Below are positions 41,724 through 52,249 of a stretch of 64,000 bases of DNA, in pieces (position 1 is the first letter of the stretch; each line of letters opens with the position of its first letter). This DNA is from Glycomyces fuscus. GTDB lineage: Bacteria > Actinomycetota > Actinomycetes > Streptosporangiales > Streptosporangiaceae. The position numbers were made by a program, and so were the translations under genes. The stretch covers positions 310,001 through 374,000 of the forward strand of contig NYMS01000048.1 in assembly GCA_002529455.1 (NCBI GenBank), in the 5' to 3' direction. The notes beneath the pieces were generated by a model. It made no database searches. It was not told where the DNA came from and worked only from the letters and a program-made list of their open reading frames with translations.

Positions 41724-42715
41724 GCGGTCCGCACCCCGCCGTCGCCGCCGTGCGCTCGGCGGTCCGGCGGGTGCTGCGCGACCTGCCCGCCGACACCACG
41801 GCGCTCGTGGCGTGCAGCGGCGGCGCCGACTCCCTGGCGCTGGCGGGCGCGGTGGCCTTCGAGGCCCCCCGCGCGGGCCGGGCCGCGGGGGCGGTCACCG
41901 TCGACCACGGGCTCCAGGAGGGCTCGGCCGAACGCGCCGGAGCCGTGGCCAAGGCCCTCGCCGGACTCGGGCTCGATCCCGTCCTGGTCCGGACGGTGGA
42001 GGTGGCGGGCCCGGGCGGGCCCGAGGCCGCCGCCCGGCGCGCCCGCTACGAGGCCCTCGACGGCGCGGTCGCCGACCGCGCCCCGGCCGTGGTGCTGCTC
42101 GGCCACACCCTCGACGACCAGGCCGAGACGGTCCTGCTCGGTCTGGCCCGCGGTTCGGGGGCCCGTTCGCTGGCGGGCATGGCGCCGCGCGCCGGCCACC
42201 GCCTGCGCCCCCTGCTGGACCTGGACCGCGCCACCGTGCGCGAGGCCTGCGCCCGGATGGGACTGGACGCCTGGGAGGACCCGCACAACCTCGACCCCCG
42301 CTTCGCCCGGTCGCGGGTGCGCCACGAGGCGCTGCCCGCCCTGGAGCGGGCGCTGGGCCCGGGGATCGCCGCCGCGCTCGCCCGCACGGCGGGCATGCTG
42401 CGCGCGGACGCCGACACCCTGGACCTGCTCGCCGACGGCCTCTTCGAGGAGGCGGCGTCCGGCCCGGGGGAGGGCGCGCGCCCGCTCGGACCCGGGCTGG
42501 CGGTGGCACCGCTGGAGCGCGCCCCCGAGTCCCTGCGCACCCGGGTGCTGCGCCGCGCCGCGCTCGCCGCGGGCTGTCCGGCCGGCGCGCTGACCGCCCG
42601 GCACGTGCGCGAACTGGACCGGCTGGTCACCGAGTGGCGTGGTCAGGCCCACATCGACCTGCCCGGCGGTGTCCGCGGGCGCCGTGTCGCGGGCCGTGTC
42701 CGTTTCGAGGGCTGA
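41720..42715 (+). CDS. tilS: tRNA(Ile)-lysidine synthase
   Basis: N-type ATP pyrophosphatase of 331 residues that converts C34 of tRNA-Ile(CAU) to lysidine so that AUA is read. PP-loop CSGGADSLALAGAV at residues about 34-47, then VDHGLQEGS and LGHTLDDQAETVLLGLARGSG, all characteristic. A short C-terminal substrate domain follows, as in other actinobacteria. GTG 41720 overlaps the stop of the previous gene by four bases. The hpt gene lies downstream, the classic tilS-hpt-ftsH order. Confidence 0.95.
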   Translation: MSGPHPAVAAVRSAVRRVLRDLPADTTALVACSGGADSLALAGAVAFEAPRAGRAAGAVTVDHGLQEGSAERAGAVAKALAGLGLDPVLVRTVEVAGPGGPEAAARRARYEALDGAVADRAPAVVLLGHTLDDQAETVLLGLARGSGARSLAGMAPRAGHRLRPLLDLDRATVREACARMGLDAWEDPHNLDPRFARSRVRHEALPALERALGPGIAAALARTAGMLRADADTLDLLADGLFEEAASGPGEGARPLGPGLAVAPLERAPESLRTRVLRRAALAAGCPAGALTARHVRELDRLVTEWRGQAHIDLPGGVRGRRVAGRVRFEG

Positions 42716-42852
42716 GGTCCGGCCGCGCCCGGCGTGTCCGCCGTACGGGACCCCCGTCGGGGGAGGAGGCGTGCCGGTCTGGCGCCGTCGCCGTGTTCGG
42801 CACGTTTATCCTGGTTGCCGCAAGCGGGGAACCCAGCAGCGAGGACATCAGC

Positions 42853-43407
42853 GTGGACGCCAAAGACATGGGCCGGGACCTGGAGAAGGTTCTGGTCACC
42901 GAGGAAGAGATCAAGGCCCGACTGGAGGAGCTCGGCGCTCGGATCGACGCCGACTACGCGGACAAGGACCTGCTCATCGTCGGTGTGCTCAAGGGCGCGG
43001 TCATGGTGATGGCCGACCTCGCTCGGGTACTGCACACCCCGGTCTCCATGGACTGGATGGCCGTCTCCTCCTACGGGGCCGGGACCACCTCCTCCGGTGT
43101 GGTCCGCATCCTCAAGGACCTGGAGACCGACATCAAGGACCGCGACGTGCTCATCGTCGAGGACGTCATCGACTCCGGCCTGACCCTGTCGTGGCTGATC
43201 GGCAACCTGAAGTCGCGCGGCCCCCGCTCGGTGGAGGTCTGCACCATGGTCCGCAAGCCGCTGGCCTTCGACGTGGACCTGCACGTCGAGTACGTCGGCT
43301 TCGACCTGCCCAACGAGTTCATCATCGGCTACGGCCTCGACTACGCCGAGAAGTACCGCAACCTGCCCTTCATCGGCACCCTCGCCCCGCACGTCTACGA
43401 GAGCTAG
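42853..43407 (+). CDS. hpt: Hypoxanthine-guanine phosphoribosyltransferase
   Basis: Purine-salvage enzyme of 184 residues adding PRPP-derived ribose phosphate to hypoxanthine or guanine. PRPP motif VLIVEDVIDSGLTLSWL, the flexible-loop region MAVSSYGAGTTSSG and C-terminal VEYVGFDLPNEFIIGYGLDYAEKYRN are typical. Start GTG 42853 gives the standard length; an upstream in-frame GTG would add about 20 unconserved residues. Between tilS and ftsH. Confidence 0.96.
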   Translation: MDAKDMGRDLEKVLVTEEEIKARLEELGARIDADYADKDLLIVGVLKGAVMVMADLARVLHTPVSMDWMAVSSYGAGTTSSGVVRILKDLETDIKDRDVLIVEDVIDSGLTLSWLIGNLKSRGPRSVEVCTMVRKPLAFDVDLHVEYVGFDLPNEFIIGYGLDYAEKYRNLPFIGTLAPHVYES

Positions 43408-43749
43408 GGTCCGGACGCGGGGAGGTGTCCGGGCACCGGGCGGTGCCCGGACACTGGGGCGGCCCCACCGCAGGGGGAGCGCCGTTCCGCCTCCGCGCGG
43501 GCTCGCGCGGACGCGCGCGGAGGCCGTGAGGAGCGCCGCGGGAACAACGCGGCGGGGTGCCGTCGTTGCTTCCATGACGGTTCCCGCCCGGTCTCCGTGC
43601 GGGCGTGCCCGTCCTGCGGGGCGAGGTGTACCGTCGAATATCCCGGCGACATCCCGGGGAACCACGTGTCCGATAGGTCCTGCTTCGGAAACTCCTCTGG
43701 GGCGGGGCGGCCTGGTCAGGAGGGACGGACCCGACAGGGTTCCGCTCAC
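43408..43749. other. hpt-ftsH intergenic region
   Basis: 342 bp holding the hpt terminator hairpin and probably the ftsH promoter (a GATAGGT -10-like sequence near 43672). Several GC-rich inverted repeats occur; no gene recognised. Confidence 0.4.
43425..43454 (+). terminator. hpt terminator hairpin
   Basis: Perfect 13 bp stem GTGTCCGGGCACC / GGTGCCCGGACAC with a four-base loop, 17 bp after the stop. Confidence 0.75.
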
Positions 43750-45803
<2,054 letters not shown>

Positions 45804-45807
<4 letters not shown>

Positions 45808-46403
45808 GTGCCGCTGAGGAACTGCCTCCCAGGTCCGTGGACCGTCTGCGCATCGAGCGCGCCGTCCGCGAGATCCTGCTCGCCATCGGCGAGGACCCCG
45901 ACCGCGACGGCCTGGCCAAGACGCCCGAACGGGTCGCCAGGGCCTACGAGGAGCAGTTCGCCGGGCTGGGGCAAAAGCCCGGGGACGTGCTCACCACGGT
46001 GTTCGAGGCCGCGCACGAGGAGATGGTCCTGGTCAAGGACATCGAGCTCTACTCCACGTGCGAGCACCACCTGGTGCCGTTCTACGGGGTGGCGCACGTG
46101 GGCTACATCCCCGGCGCGGACGGCCGCATCACCGGTCTGAGCAAGCTCGCCCGCCTGGTGGACGTGTACGCGCGCCGCCCGCAGGTGCAGGAGCGGCTCA
46201 CCGGCCAGGTGTCGGACGCGATCATGGAGTACCTCCAGCCGCGCGGGGTGATCGTCGTGGTCGAGGCCGAGCACCTGTGCATGACCATGCGCGGGGTGCG
46301 AAAGCCCGGGGCCAAGACCGTCACCTCGGCGGTGCGGGGGATCTTCCGGAGCAGTGACCGGACCCGGTCCGAGGCGATGAGCCTGATCCTGAGCCAGCGG
46401 TAG
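45804..46403 (+). CDS. folE: GTP cyclohydrolase I
   Basis: First enzyme of folate synthesis, GTP to dihydroneopterin triphosphate; 199 residues. Zinc ligands are in STCEHHLVPFYG and in the later Cys of HLCMTMRGVRKPG; the GTP-binding region ARLVDVYARRPQVQERLT is present. Start GTG 45804 overlaps the ftsH stop (GTGA). Its own TAG stop is followed at once by the structured repeat copy A, so folE ends the ftsH transcript rather than running straight into folP. Confidence 0.97.
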
Positions 46404-46587
46404 GCAGTGTTTTTTCGGACCTCCGCTTCGCTTCGGTCCGTGTTCGGGCGCCCGGAGAACAGGAACCTTCGGCGCCTACGGCGGGTTCGCTCGTTCCTCA
46501 CGAACCCGCCTCCGGCACCTCCAGAACCCTGTGGGCGCCCGAACGAACCCCCCGCAAGCTGAGGACGGTTCGAAAAACAGAACCCAG
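46404..46587 (+). repeat. Dispersed structured intergenic repeat, copy A (after folE)
   Basis: Begins at the folE TAG stop with GCAGTGTTTTTT. Core 46416-46544 is 129 bp: a small stem CGGACC / GGTCCG, outer arms GTTCGGGCGCCC (46442-46453) and GGGCGCCCGAAC (46533-46544), and inner stem GGCGGGTTCG / CGAACCCGCC (46480-46489, 46501-46510). Homology with copy B continues to AGAACCCAG at 46587. The core is exactly the same length as in copy B. No coding capacity seen. Confidence 0.85.
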
Positions 46588-46599
46588 GTGCCCTTCCCG

Positions 46600-46637
46600 C
46601 GAACCCTCCCCGCGACCCCGGTCGCCGGGAGGGTTCG
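46600..46637 (+). terminator. Hairpin upstream of folP
   Basis: 11 bp stem CGAACCCTCCC / GGGAGGGTTCG with a 16-base loop just past repeat copy A, followed by a CTTT tract. Suggests that folP has its own promoter (TAGGGT at 46742-46747, a few bases before the start). Confidence 0.55.
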
Positions 46638-46754
46638 GCCTTTCCCCCTCCCGGGGCGGGCGCCGCGCCGCGGACGGCGGCTTCCGCGGCCGGGGCGGGC
46701 ACAAGCCCCGGGCGCGCGCCCCCGGTCCCCCGGCGTACGCGTAGGGTGATCCTT

Positions 46755-47657
46755 ATGCGGCCGAAACACACACTTCCGGGCCTGCCCGACCGCGGGCGGT
46801 GCCTGGTCATGGGGGTCGTGAACGTCACCCCCGACTCGTTCTCCGACGGCGGCGCGTGGTTCGACCCCGACAGGGCGGTCGAACACGGGATGCGCCTGGT
46901 CGAGGAGGGCGCGGACATGATCGACGTGGGCGGTGAGTCCACCCGCCCCGGAGCGCAGCGTGTTTCCGCCGCGGAGGAACTGCGCAGGGTCGAACCGGTC
47001 GTGCGGGAGCTCTCCGCGCGGGGTGTCGCCGTCAGCGTCGACACCATGCGCGCCGAGATCGCCGAGAAGGCCGTGGAGGCCGGAGCCGTCCTCGTCAACG
47101 ACGTCAGCGGCGGGCTGGCCGACCCGGCCATGGCCCGACTCGTGGCCTCTTCCGGCGTTGCCTACGTGTTGATGCACTGGCGTGGGCATAGTCATGACAT
47201 GCAGAGCCGTGCCGTGTACACGGATGTCGTCCAGGAGGTCCTCGATGAGCTCCGCGACCGTATGGAGGCCATGATCAGTGCAGGTGTCGACCCCGGCCAG
47301 ATCGTTCTGGACCCGGGACTGGGATTTTCCAAGCGCCCCGAGCAGGCACACAACTGGGCGCTCCTCCACCAGTTGGAACGCTTCCACGAGCTGGGACGCC
47401 CCCTGCTGGTGGCCGGATCGCGCAAGCGCTTCCTGAGCCGCCTGCTCAGCGACGCCAAGGGCGAGGACCGCCCCTTCACCGAGTGCGACGCCGCCACCGC
47501 GGCCGTCACCACCCTGTCCGCGGACCGGGGGGCGTGGGCCGTGCGGGTGCACGACGTCCGGCCCAGCGCCGACGCCGTCCGGGTGGCGGCGGCCTGGTCC
47601 GACGGGGGAGCCCGTCTGGATGAGGGGCGCACCGAGCCGGTGGAGGGACGCCTGTGA
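46755..47657 (+). CDS. folP: Dihydropteroate synthase
   Basis: Sulfonamide target joining pterin pyrophosphate to p-aminobenzoate; 300 residues, TIM barrel. Signatures MGVVNVTPDSFSDGG, DVGGESTRPGAQRV, NDVSGGLADPAM, DPGLGFSKRPEQ and GSRKRFLSRL. ATG 46755 is preferred (an in-frame GTG lies nine bases earlier); a TAGGGT -10-like hexamer lies just upstream, so the mRNA may be leaderless. Stop overlaps the next gene's start. Confidence 0.96.
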   Translation: MRPKHTLPGLPDRGRCLVMGVVNVTPDSFSDGGAWFDPDRAVEHGMRLVEEGADMIDVGGESTRPGAQRVSAAEELRRVEPVVRELSARGVAVSVDTMRAEIAEKAVEAGAVLVNDVSGGLADPAMARLVASSGVAYVLMHWRGHSHDMQSRAVYTDVVQEVLDELRDRMEAMISAGVDPGQIVLDPGLGFSKRPEQAHNWALLHQLERFHELGRPLLVAGSRKRFLSRLLSDAKGEDRPFTECDAATAAVTTLSADRGAWAVRVHDVRPSADAVRVAAAWSDGGARLDEGRTEPVEGRL

Positions 47658-48109
47658 AGTCGCGCCAGGAGGTCATGGAGCGCGTGGCCGAGGCCAACGC
47701 GCAGTTCTACAGCGCCATCGAGAACGGCGACATCGACCTGATGCGCAGTGTCTGGGCGGAGGAGCACGAGGCGCCCGACCTGGTGTGCGTGAACCCCGGC
47801 TGGCCGCTGCTGCGCGGGCGCACCGAGATCATGCGCGCCTGGTCGCTGATCATGGCCAACGTCACCTACATCCAGTACGTGCTCACCGAGACCCACATCG
47901 GGGTCGGCGGCGACATCGCCATGGTGACGTGCGAGGAGAACGTGCTGACCGCCGAGGAGGACAGTCCCGGCTTCGTCGCGGGCGGCCAGGTGGTGACCAC
48001 CAACCTGTTCGTCGACACCGACCAGGGGTGGCGGCTGTGGTCGCACCACGCCTCGCCGGTGCTCATGGAGGAGGACGACGACGAGGACGAGGGAGGGGTC
48101 GAGGCCTGA
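47654..48109 (+). CDS. NTF2-like (SnoaL/DUF4440-type) protein in folate operon
   Basis: 151-residue cone-shaped NTF2-fold protein: AEANAQFYSAIENGDIDLMR, WAEEHEAPDLVCVNPGW, GRTEIMRAWSLIM and WRLWSHHASPVL, ending in an acidic tail. No catalytic residues can be assigned. It is fixed between folP and folB by overlapping start/stop codons (GTGA and TGATG), and homologues occupy the same place in other actinomycetes, so a folate-linked role is likely but unproven. Confidence 0.8.
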   Translation: MKSRQEVMERVAEANAQFYSAIENGDIDLMRSVWAEEHEAPDLVCVNPGWPLLRGRTEIMRAWSLIMANVTYIQYVLTETHIGVGGDIAMVTCEENVLTAEEDSPGFVAGGQVVTTNLFVDTDQGWRLWSHHASPVLMEEDDDEDEGGVEA

Positions 48110-48990
48110 TGCCCGATCGCGTCGCGCTCCGCGGACTGCGGGCCCGCGGCCACCACGGCGTGTTCGACTTCGAGCGCCGGGAGGGCCAGGACTTCGTGGT
48201 CGACGCGGTGCTGTACCTGGACACCGCCCCGGCGGCGGCCTCCGACGACGTGGGCGACACCGTCCACTACGGCCTGCTCGCCGACCGGCTGGTCGCGATC
48301 GTGACCGGGGAACCGGTCAACCTGATCGAGACCCTCGCCGAGCGGCTGGCCCGGGAGTGCCTGGCCGAGCCGCTGGTCGAGCGGGCGGAGGTGACGGTGC
48401 ACAAGCCGTCGGCGCCCATCGAGCACGAGTTCGCCGACGTGGCCGTCACCGTGGTCCGGGAGCGGCGCGAGCCTTCCGGGCGGCGTGCCGTGCTCTCCCT
48501 GGGCTCGAACCTGGGGGACCGGATGGCGACCCTCCAGGGGGCCGTGGACGCGCTGCTGGACGGCGCGGACGCGCCGGTCCCGGTGGCGGTGTCCCCCGTC
48601 TACGAGACCGCGCCGGTGGGAGGACCCGAACAGGGCGCCTTCCTCAACGCGGTCCTGGTCGTGGACGCCGACGGCCCGCCCCGCGCCCTGCTGGAGCGCG
48701 CGCACGCGGTCGAGCGCGCCTTCGACCGCGTCCGCGAGGTCCGGTGGGGGCCGCGCACGCTGGACGTGGACGTCATCGTGTTCGGGGACGTGCGCGACGA
48801 CGACCCGGAGCTGACCCTGCCGCACCCGCGCGCCCACCAGCGGGGGTTCGTGCTCCGGCCCTGGCTGGACGCCGACCCGGGGGCGCGTCTGCCCGGGAGG
48901 GGGCCGGTCGCCGACCTGCTCGACGCCTGCGGCGAGCAGGGGCTGCACCGGCGCGACGACCTGCGGCTGCGTCTGCCGGGGCGGGACTGA
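48109..48990 (+). CDS. folK: Bifunctional dihydroneopterin aldolase / HPPK (FolB-FolK fusion)
   Basis: Single 293-residue polypeptide with two enzymes. Residues 1-118 are dihydroneopterin aldolase (LRGLRARGHHGVFDFERREG, VNLIETLAERLAREC, VHKPSAPI). From about residue 124 is 6-hydroxymethyl-7,8-dihydropterin pyrophosphokinase (LSLGSNLGDRMATLQGAVD, SPVYETAPVGGPEQGAFLN, WGPRTLDVDVIVF, LPHPRAHQRGFVL). No stop or ribosome site separates the halves. It makes the pyrophosphate substrate for FolP. ATG 48109 overlaps the preceding stop (TGATG). Confidence 0.94.
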   Translation: MPDRVALRGLRARGHHGVFDFERREGQDFVVDAVLYLDTAPAAASDDVGDTVHYGLLADRLVAIVTGEPVNLIETLAERLARECLAEPLVERAEVTVHKPSAPIEHEFADVAVTVVRERREPSGRRAVLSLGSNLGDRMATLQGAVDALLDGADAPVPVAVSPVYETAPVGGPEQGAFLNAVLVVDADGPPRALLERAHAVERAFDRVREVRWGPRTLDVDVIVFGDVRDDDPELTLPHPRAHQRGFVLRPWLDADPGARLPGRGPVADLLDACGEQGLHRRDDLRLRLPGRD

Positions 48991-49013
48991 TGCCCCGGGA
49001 CGAGGAGGGGCGG

Positions 49014-49472
49014 ATGCACCCCACCGGGTGGAGGGTGCCGTCCCTGCTGGCGGTGGTCGGCGCCCTCGCCGGGGTGCTGATCACCAACTCCCTGTCGGGA
49101 CTGCCGCTGCTGCCGTGGTCGGCGATCCCGACCCTGCTGCTGCTCGCGGCCGCCGAGGGCTTCACGGCGAGGCGGACCCGCAGGCGCATCCGCCGGGATC
49201 CGGGCACCGAACCGATGCAGCCGCTCAGCGCCGCCCGCCTGGTCGCCCTGGCCAAGGCCAGCGCGCTGTTCGCGTCCCTGGCGCTGGGCTTCTTCGCGGG
49301 GATGGCGCTGTCGGTGTCGGACACGCTGGTGCTGCCCGTGCACCGGGAGGTGTTCCTCACCGCGCTGGGCACGGCCCTGTCGTCCGGGCTGCTGCTGGCC
49401 GCCGCCCTGTACCTGGAGCACGCCTGCCGGGTCCCCGAGGACGAGGACCCGCCGGGCGGCGCCCGGTTCTGA
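49014..49472 (+). CDS. DUF3180 membrane protein
   Basis: Actinobacteria-specific membrane protein of 152 residues with four hydrophobic helices (VPSLLAVVGALAGVLITN; LPWSAIPTLLLLAAAEGF; ALAKASALFASLALGFF; LTALGTALSSGLLLAAAL). Function unknown. ATG 49014 with GAGGAGGGG is favoured; ATG 48990, overlapping the folK stop, would add eight polar residues and is also possible. Always found just after folK in this group. Confidence 0.82.
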   Translation: MHPTGWRVPSLLAVVGALAGVLITNSLSGLPLLPWSAIPTLLLLAAAEGFTARRTRRRIRRDPGTEPMQPLSAARLVALAKASALFASLALGFFAGMALSVSDTLVLPVHREVFLTALGTALSSGLLLAAALYLEHACRVPEDEDPPGGARF

Positions 49473-49553
49473 CGCCCCGGGGCCCTTCGCCCGACTTCGC
49501 CTCCGCGCCGCGTCGGTCTGCCGGTGCTTGCCCCCGGATGGTTGACTGGCTCC

Positions 49554-50090
49554 GTGGAGACCAGTGACACGACACCGCCGCCCGGGCCCTCCCGGTCGCT
49601 CGACGCGGCGTTCGCGCCGCCCGGAAGCGCTTCCTGGAGCCGTGTGTCACCCGCCCTGGCCTGGTACCGCAGGATCGTGGTGGGTGCGCTGTGCCTGATC
49701 ATCGGAGGCGGAGGCGCCCTGCTGCTGCTCCTGCGGACCTCCTGGCCCTGGGCCGCCGCCTGGGGGGCGCTGGCCGTGGCGGCCCTGGTCGCGGGCTGGG
49801 TCCTGGCCGGACTCTTCCGCCGGTCGTGGGGGTACACGGAGGCCCCCGAGGAGCTCTACCTCACCTACGGGGTGTTCGTGAGGCAGCTGGTGGTCGTCCC
49901 CTACGGCCGGATGCAGGTCGTGGACGTCACCGCCGACCTCCTCGAACAGGCGCTGGGCATCGCCACCGTCCAGGTGCGCACCGCCGCGAGCACCGCCGAC
50001 ACACGGGTGGTCGGGCTGCCGCTGGCCGAGGCCGTCCGGATGCGCGACCGGCTCGCGGCGCGCAGTGAGAGCTTCTCGACGGGGTTGTAA
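49554..50090 (+). CDS. PH-domain (bPH2/DUF304) membrane protein, YdbS-like
   Basis: 178 residues: two N-terminal helices (IVVGALCLIIGGGGALLLLL and AAWGALAVAALVAGWVLAGL), then a bacterial pleckstrin-homology-like domain (EELYLTYGVFVRQLVVVPYG, RMQVVDVTADLLEQALGIATVQV). Start GTG 49554. It ends directly before the larger PH-domain protein (adjacent codons), and the pair corresponds to YdbS/YdbT of Bacillus, implicated in tolerance to certain membrane-active agents. Mechanism unknown. Confidence 0.82.
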   Translation: METSDTTPPPGPSRSLDAAFAPPGSASWSRVSPALAWYRRIVVGALCLIIGGGGALLLLLRTSWPWAAAWGALAVAALVAGWVLAGLFRRSWGYTEAPEELYLTYGVFVRQLVVVPYGRMQVVDVTADLLEQALGIATVQVRTAASTADTRVVGLPLAEAVRMRDRLAARSESFSTGL

Positions 50091-51761
50091 GTGCACGGAC
50101 CAGCTCAGCCGCCACAGGAATCCCCGGGCCCGTACGTCCGGCCCGGCCCTTGGGGTCCCCCGTTCGGACCGCCGCAGGCGCCCACCCTGCTGCCCCCGTC
50201 CGTCGGCTGGCGGCCGCAGCCGGTCCGGCGCCCGCGGCCCGAGGACGACGTCACCACGGGCGTGTTCCGCTCGCACTGGATGATCGTCCCGCTCCAGGTC
50301 ATCGCTGTGACCCTGGTGTTCGTGGCGCTGGTCGGCCCGATCCTCAACACCTTCGGCCTCGCCTGGGTCGTGATGATGGCGGTGGCCGTCGTCTTCGGCA
50401 CGCTCGCCTACGCCCTGCCCGCGTGGTGGTACGCCACCTTCGGGCTGCGCGAGGACCACCTGGTCGTCCACAGCGGCCTGGTGATGCGCAGCTCGCGCGA
50501 GGTCCCGCTCAGCCGCCTCCAGGCGGTGGACGTGGTCCGGCCCCTGCTCCTCCAGGTGTTCGGCATGGCCGAACTGCGCATCGAGCTGGCGGGCGGCGAC
50601 GGGAGCGACATCCGGCTGCGCTGCCTGCCCCGCGTCCTGGCCGAGCGCCTGCGCGTGGCCGTCCTCGCGCACGCCGCCGGGCTCCCCGGGCGCTCGCCGG
50701 AGGCGCCGGAGTGGCCGTTCTACCGGCTGCCCTTCCTGCTGCTGCTCGGCGCTCTGACCTTCCGCGTGCCGATCCTGCTGTCCTTCATCGCGCTGCTCAT
50801 GCTCGCCACGGCGGGCGCGGTCTTCGCGGAGCCGGGCGTGGTGGGCGCGCTCCTCCCGCTCACCCTGGGCCTGCTGCGCTACTTCTGGGGGCCCCTGGCC
50901 CGTTACACCGACTACTACGCCTCCCTGTCCTCCGACGGCCTGCGCCTGCGCTACGGCATGTTCCAGCGGCGCATGCAGACGGTCCCGCCGGGGCGCGTGC
51001 AGGCCGTGCGCGTGGTCGAGCCCCTGCTCTGGCGCGCCCTGGGCGTGGCGCGGGTCGAGGCCAACGTCGCCGGTTACGCGGGCGCCCGCCAGGGCGACTC
51101 GGCCACCCTGCTGCCCGTGGCGCCGCGCCGGACGGCCTTCGCGCTGGTCAACGAGCTGTTCCCCGAGAGCGAGGCGGCCCACGTGCCGCTCGTGCCCAAC
51201 GACAGGCCGGTGCCGAGCCTGGTGGGTGTGGACGAACACCTCTTCGTCAGCACGCACGGCCTGTTCTGCCTGGTGACGGAGGTCGTCCCGGTGGAGCGCG
51301 TCCAGGCGGTGCGCCTGGTGGCCGGGCCGCTGGCCCGCCTCACGGGACGTGTCGCGGTGGACGTGGACACACCCCCGGGGCCGGTCCGGGCCAAGGCCCA
51401 CGGGCGCGACGCGCGGGAGGCGCGCCGTTTCCTGGACGCCCTGGCCGAGCACGGGCGCCGGGCCCGGGGGCCCGCGGCGGGCACGGAGCGCTGGGCGACC
51501 CGCGCCACCCTCACCCGCCGGCCGGAGGCCGCGGGGCGGCCCTTCTCGGAGGGGGCCGGAGCCGGGGAGCACGCGCCCGCCGAGGCCCAGGCGCCCGCCG
51601 CGCCGCCCCCGGGCGGCCGTCCGCGGTTCCTGGAGCCGCGGACCGGAGGCCCCGGACCCGAAGACCCGGCACCAGGGGCTCCGGAAACAGGAAGGGACGG
51701 CACGCACGACACCTCCGCCGGGGACGGTACGGAGAGGGCTCGGGACACCCCCGAACGCTGA
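50091..51761 (+). CDS. Multi-PH-domain membrane protein, YdbT-like
   Basis: 556 residues with an N-terminal Pro-rich tail, four main helices in two pairs (about 65-110 and 215-265), and three DUF304-type PH domains: around EDHLVVHSGLVMRSSREVPL, SSDGLRLRYGMFQRRMQTVPP and DEHLFVSTHGLFCLVTEVVP. The last 90 residues are Pro/Ala/Gly-rich and probably disordered. GTG 50091 follows the YdbS-like stop immediately, so the proteins are coupled and likely form one membrane complex. Confidence 0.82.
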   Translation: MHGPAQPPQESPGPYVRPGPWGPPFGPPQAPTLLPPSVGWRPQPVRRPRPEDDVTTGVFRSHWMIVPLQVIAVTLVFVALVGPILNTFGLAWVVMMAVAVVFGTLAYALPAWWYATFGLREDHLVVHSGLVMRSSREVPLSRLQAVDVVRPLLLQVFGMAELRIELAGGDGSDIRLRCLPRVLAERLRVAVLAHAAGLPGRSPEAPEWPFYRLPFLLLLGALTFRVPILLSFIALLMLATAGAVFAEPGVVGALLPLTLGLLRYFWGPLARYTDYYASLSSDGLRLRYGMFQRRMQTVPPGRVQAVRVVEPLLWRALGVARVEANVAGYAGARQGDSATLLPVAPRRTAFALVNELFPESEAAHVPLVPNDRPVPSLVGVDEHLFVSTHGLFCLVTEVVPVERVQAVRLVAGPLARLTGRVAVDVDTPPGPVRAKAHGRDAREARRFLDALAEHGRRARGPAAGTERWATRATLTRRPEAAGRPFSEGAGAGEHAPAEAQAPAAPPPGGRPRFLEPRTGGPGPEDPAPGAPETGRDGTHDTSAGDGTERARDTPER

Positions 51762-51863
51762 TGTGTCGTGCATCACATTAAAGGGCTTCGGGGCTTCCTT
51801 TTATGGTCAACATGTCGGACATGGATACACACGGACGGTGATACTTCCAGCTTGCGGCCACGA

Positions 51864-51877
51864 AACGCTTTCGCGTT
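51864..51877. other. Small hairpin upstream of chaplin gene
   Basis: AACGC-TTTC-GCGTT nested inside GGCC...GGCC (51857-51884) within an AT-richer upstream region; possible regulator site or leader structure. Weak evidence. Confidence 0.3.
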
Positions 51878-52006
51878 ACGGCCACACGGGGCGAGGGAGT
51901 ATGGCTAAATGGTGATCGAACACGGGGAGTGTTCACTGTCATACGCATAGTCAATGGTATCGACCGGTTGGCGCCCCCCGCCGACCGGTCCGACGGGAGA
52001 AACCAC

Positions 52007-52249
52007 ATGCTGAAGAAGGCTTTCGCCGCCAGTGCCATCATCGCCGCCGCCTCGGGCGTCCTGCTCACCGGCGCTCCGGCCATGGCCAACAGCAACGTCT
52101 CGACCTCCGGCAACGGAAGCATCCTGGGGGGCAACCAGCTCGTGGCCGACCTGGACGTGCCGATCAACGTCTGCGGCAACGCCATCGCGGTCCTGGGTGT
52201 GGCCGGCGCCAACTGCGTCGACTCCGGCGCCACCGTGAAGAACCGGTAA
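52007..52249 (+). CDS. Short chaplin
   Basis: Secreted 80-residue chaplin of the short type: signal peptide (about 1-28, ending APAMANS) and one chaplin domain, TSGNGSILGGNQLVADLDVP then INVCGNAIAVLGVAGANC, with the two Cys 14 residues apart that form the intramolecular disulphide. Short chaplins coat aerial hyphae and spores and lower surface tension. ATG 52007 has GGGAGAAACC upstream. Its domain is very similar to the one in the LAxTG chaplin at 21.6 kb. Confidence 0.92.
   Translation: MLKKAFAASAIIAAASGVLLTGAPAMANSNVSTSGNGSILGGNQLVADLDVPINVCGNAIAVLGVAGANCVDSGATVKNR

Noticed and set aside
40601..42715. A 704-codon plus frame beginning inside the DUF2342 gene
   Set aside because: Only its last part from GTG 41720 is real (tilS); the first part is out of frame with the metalloprotease that clearly occupies 40635-41723.
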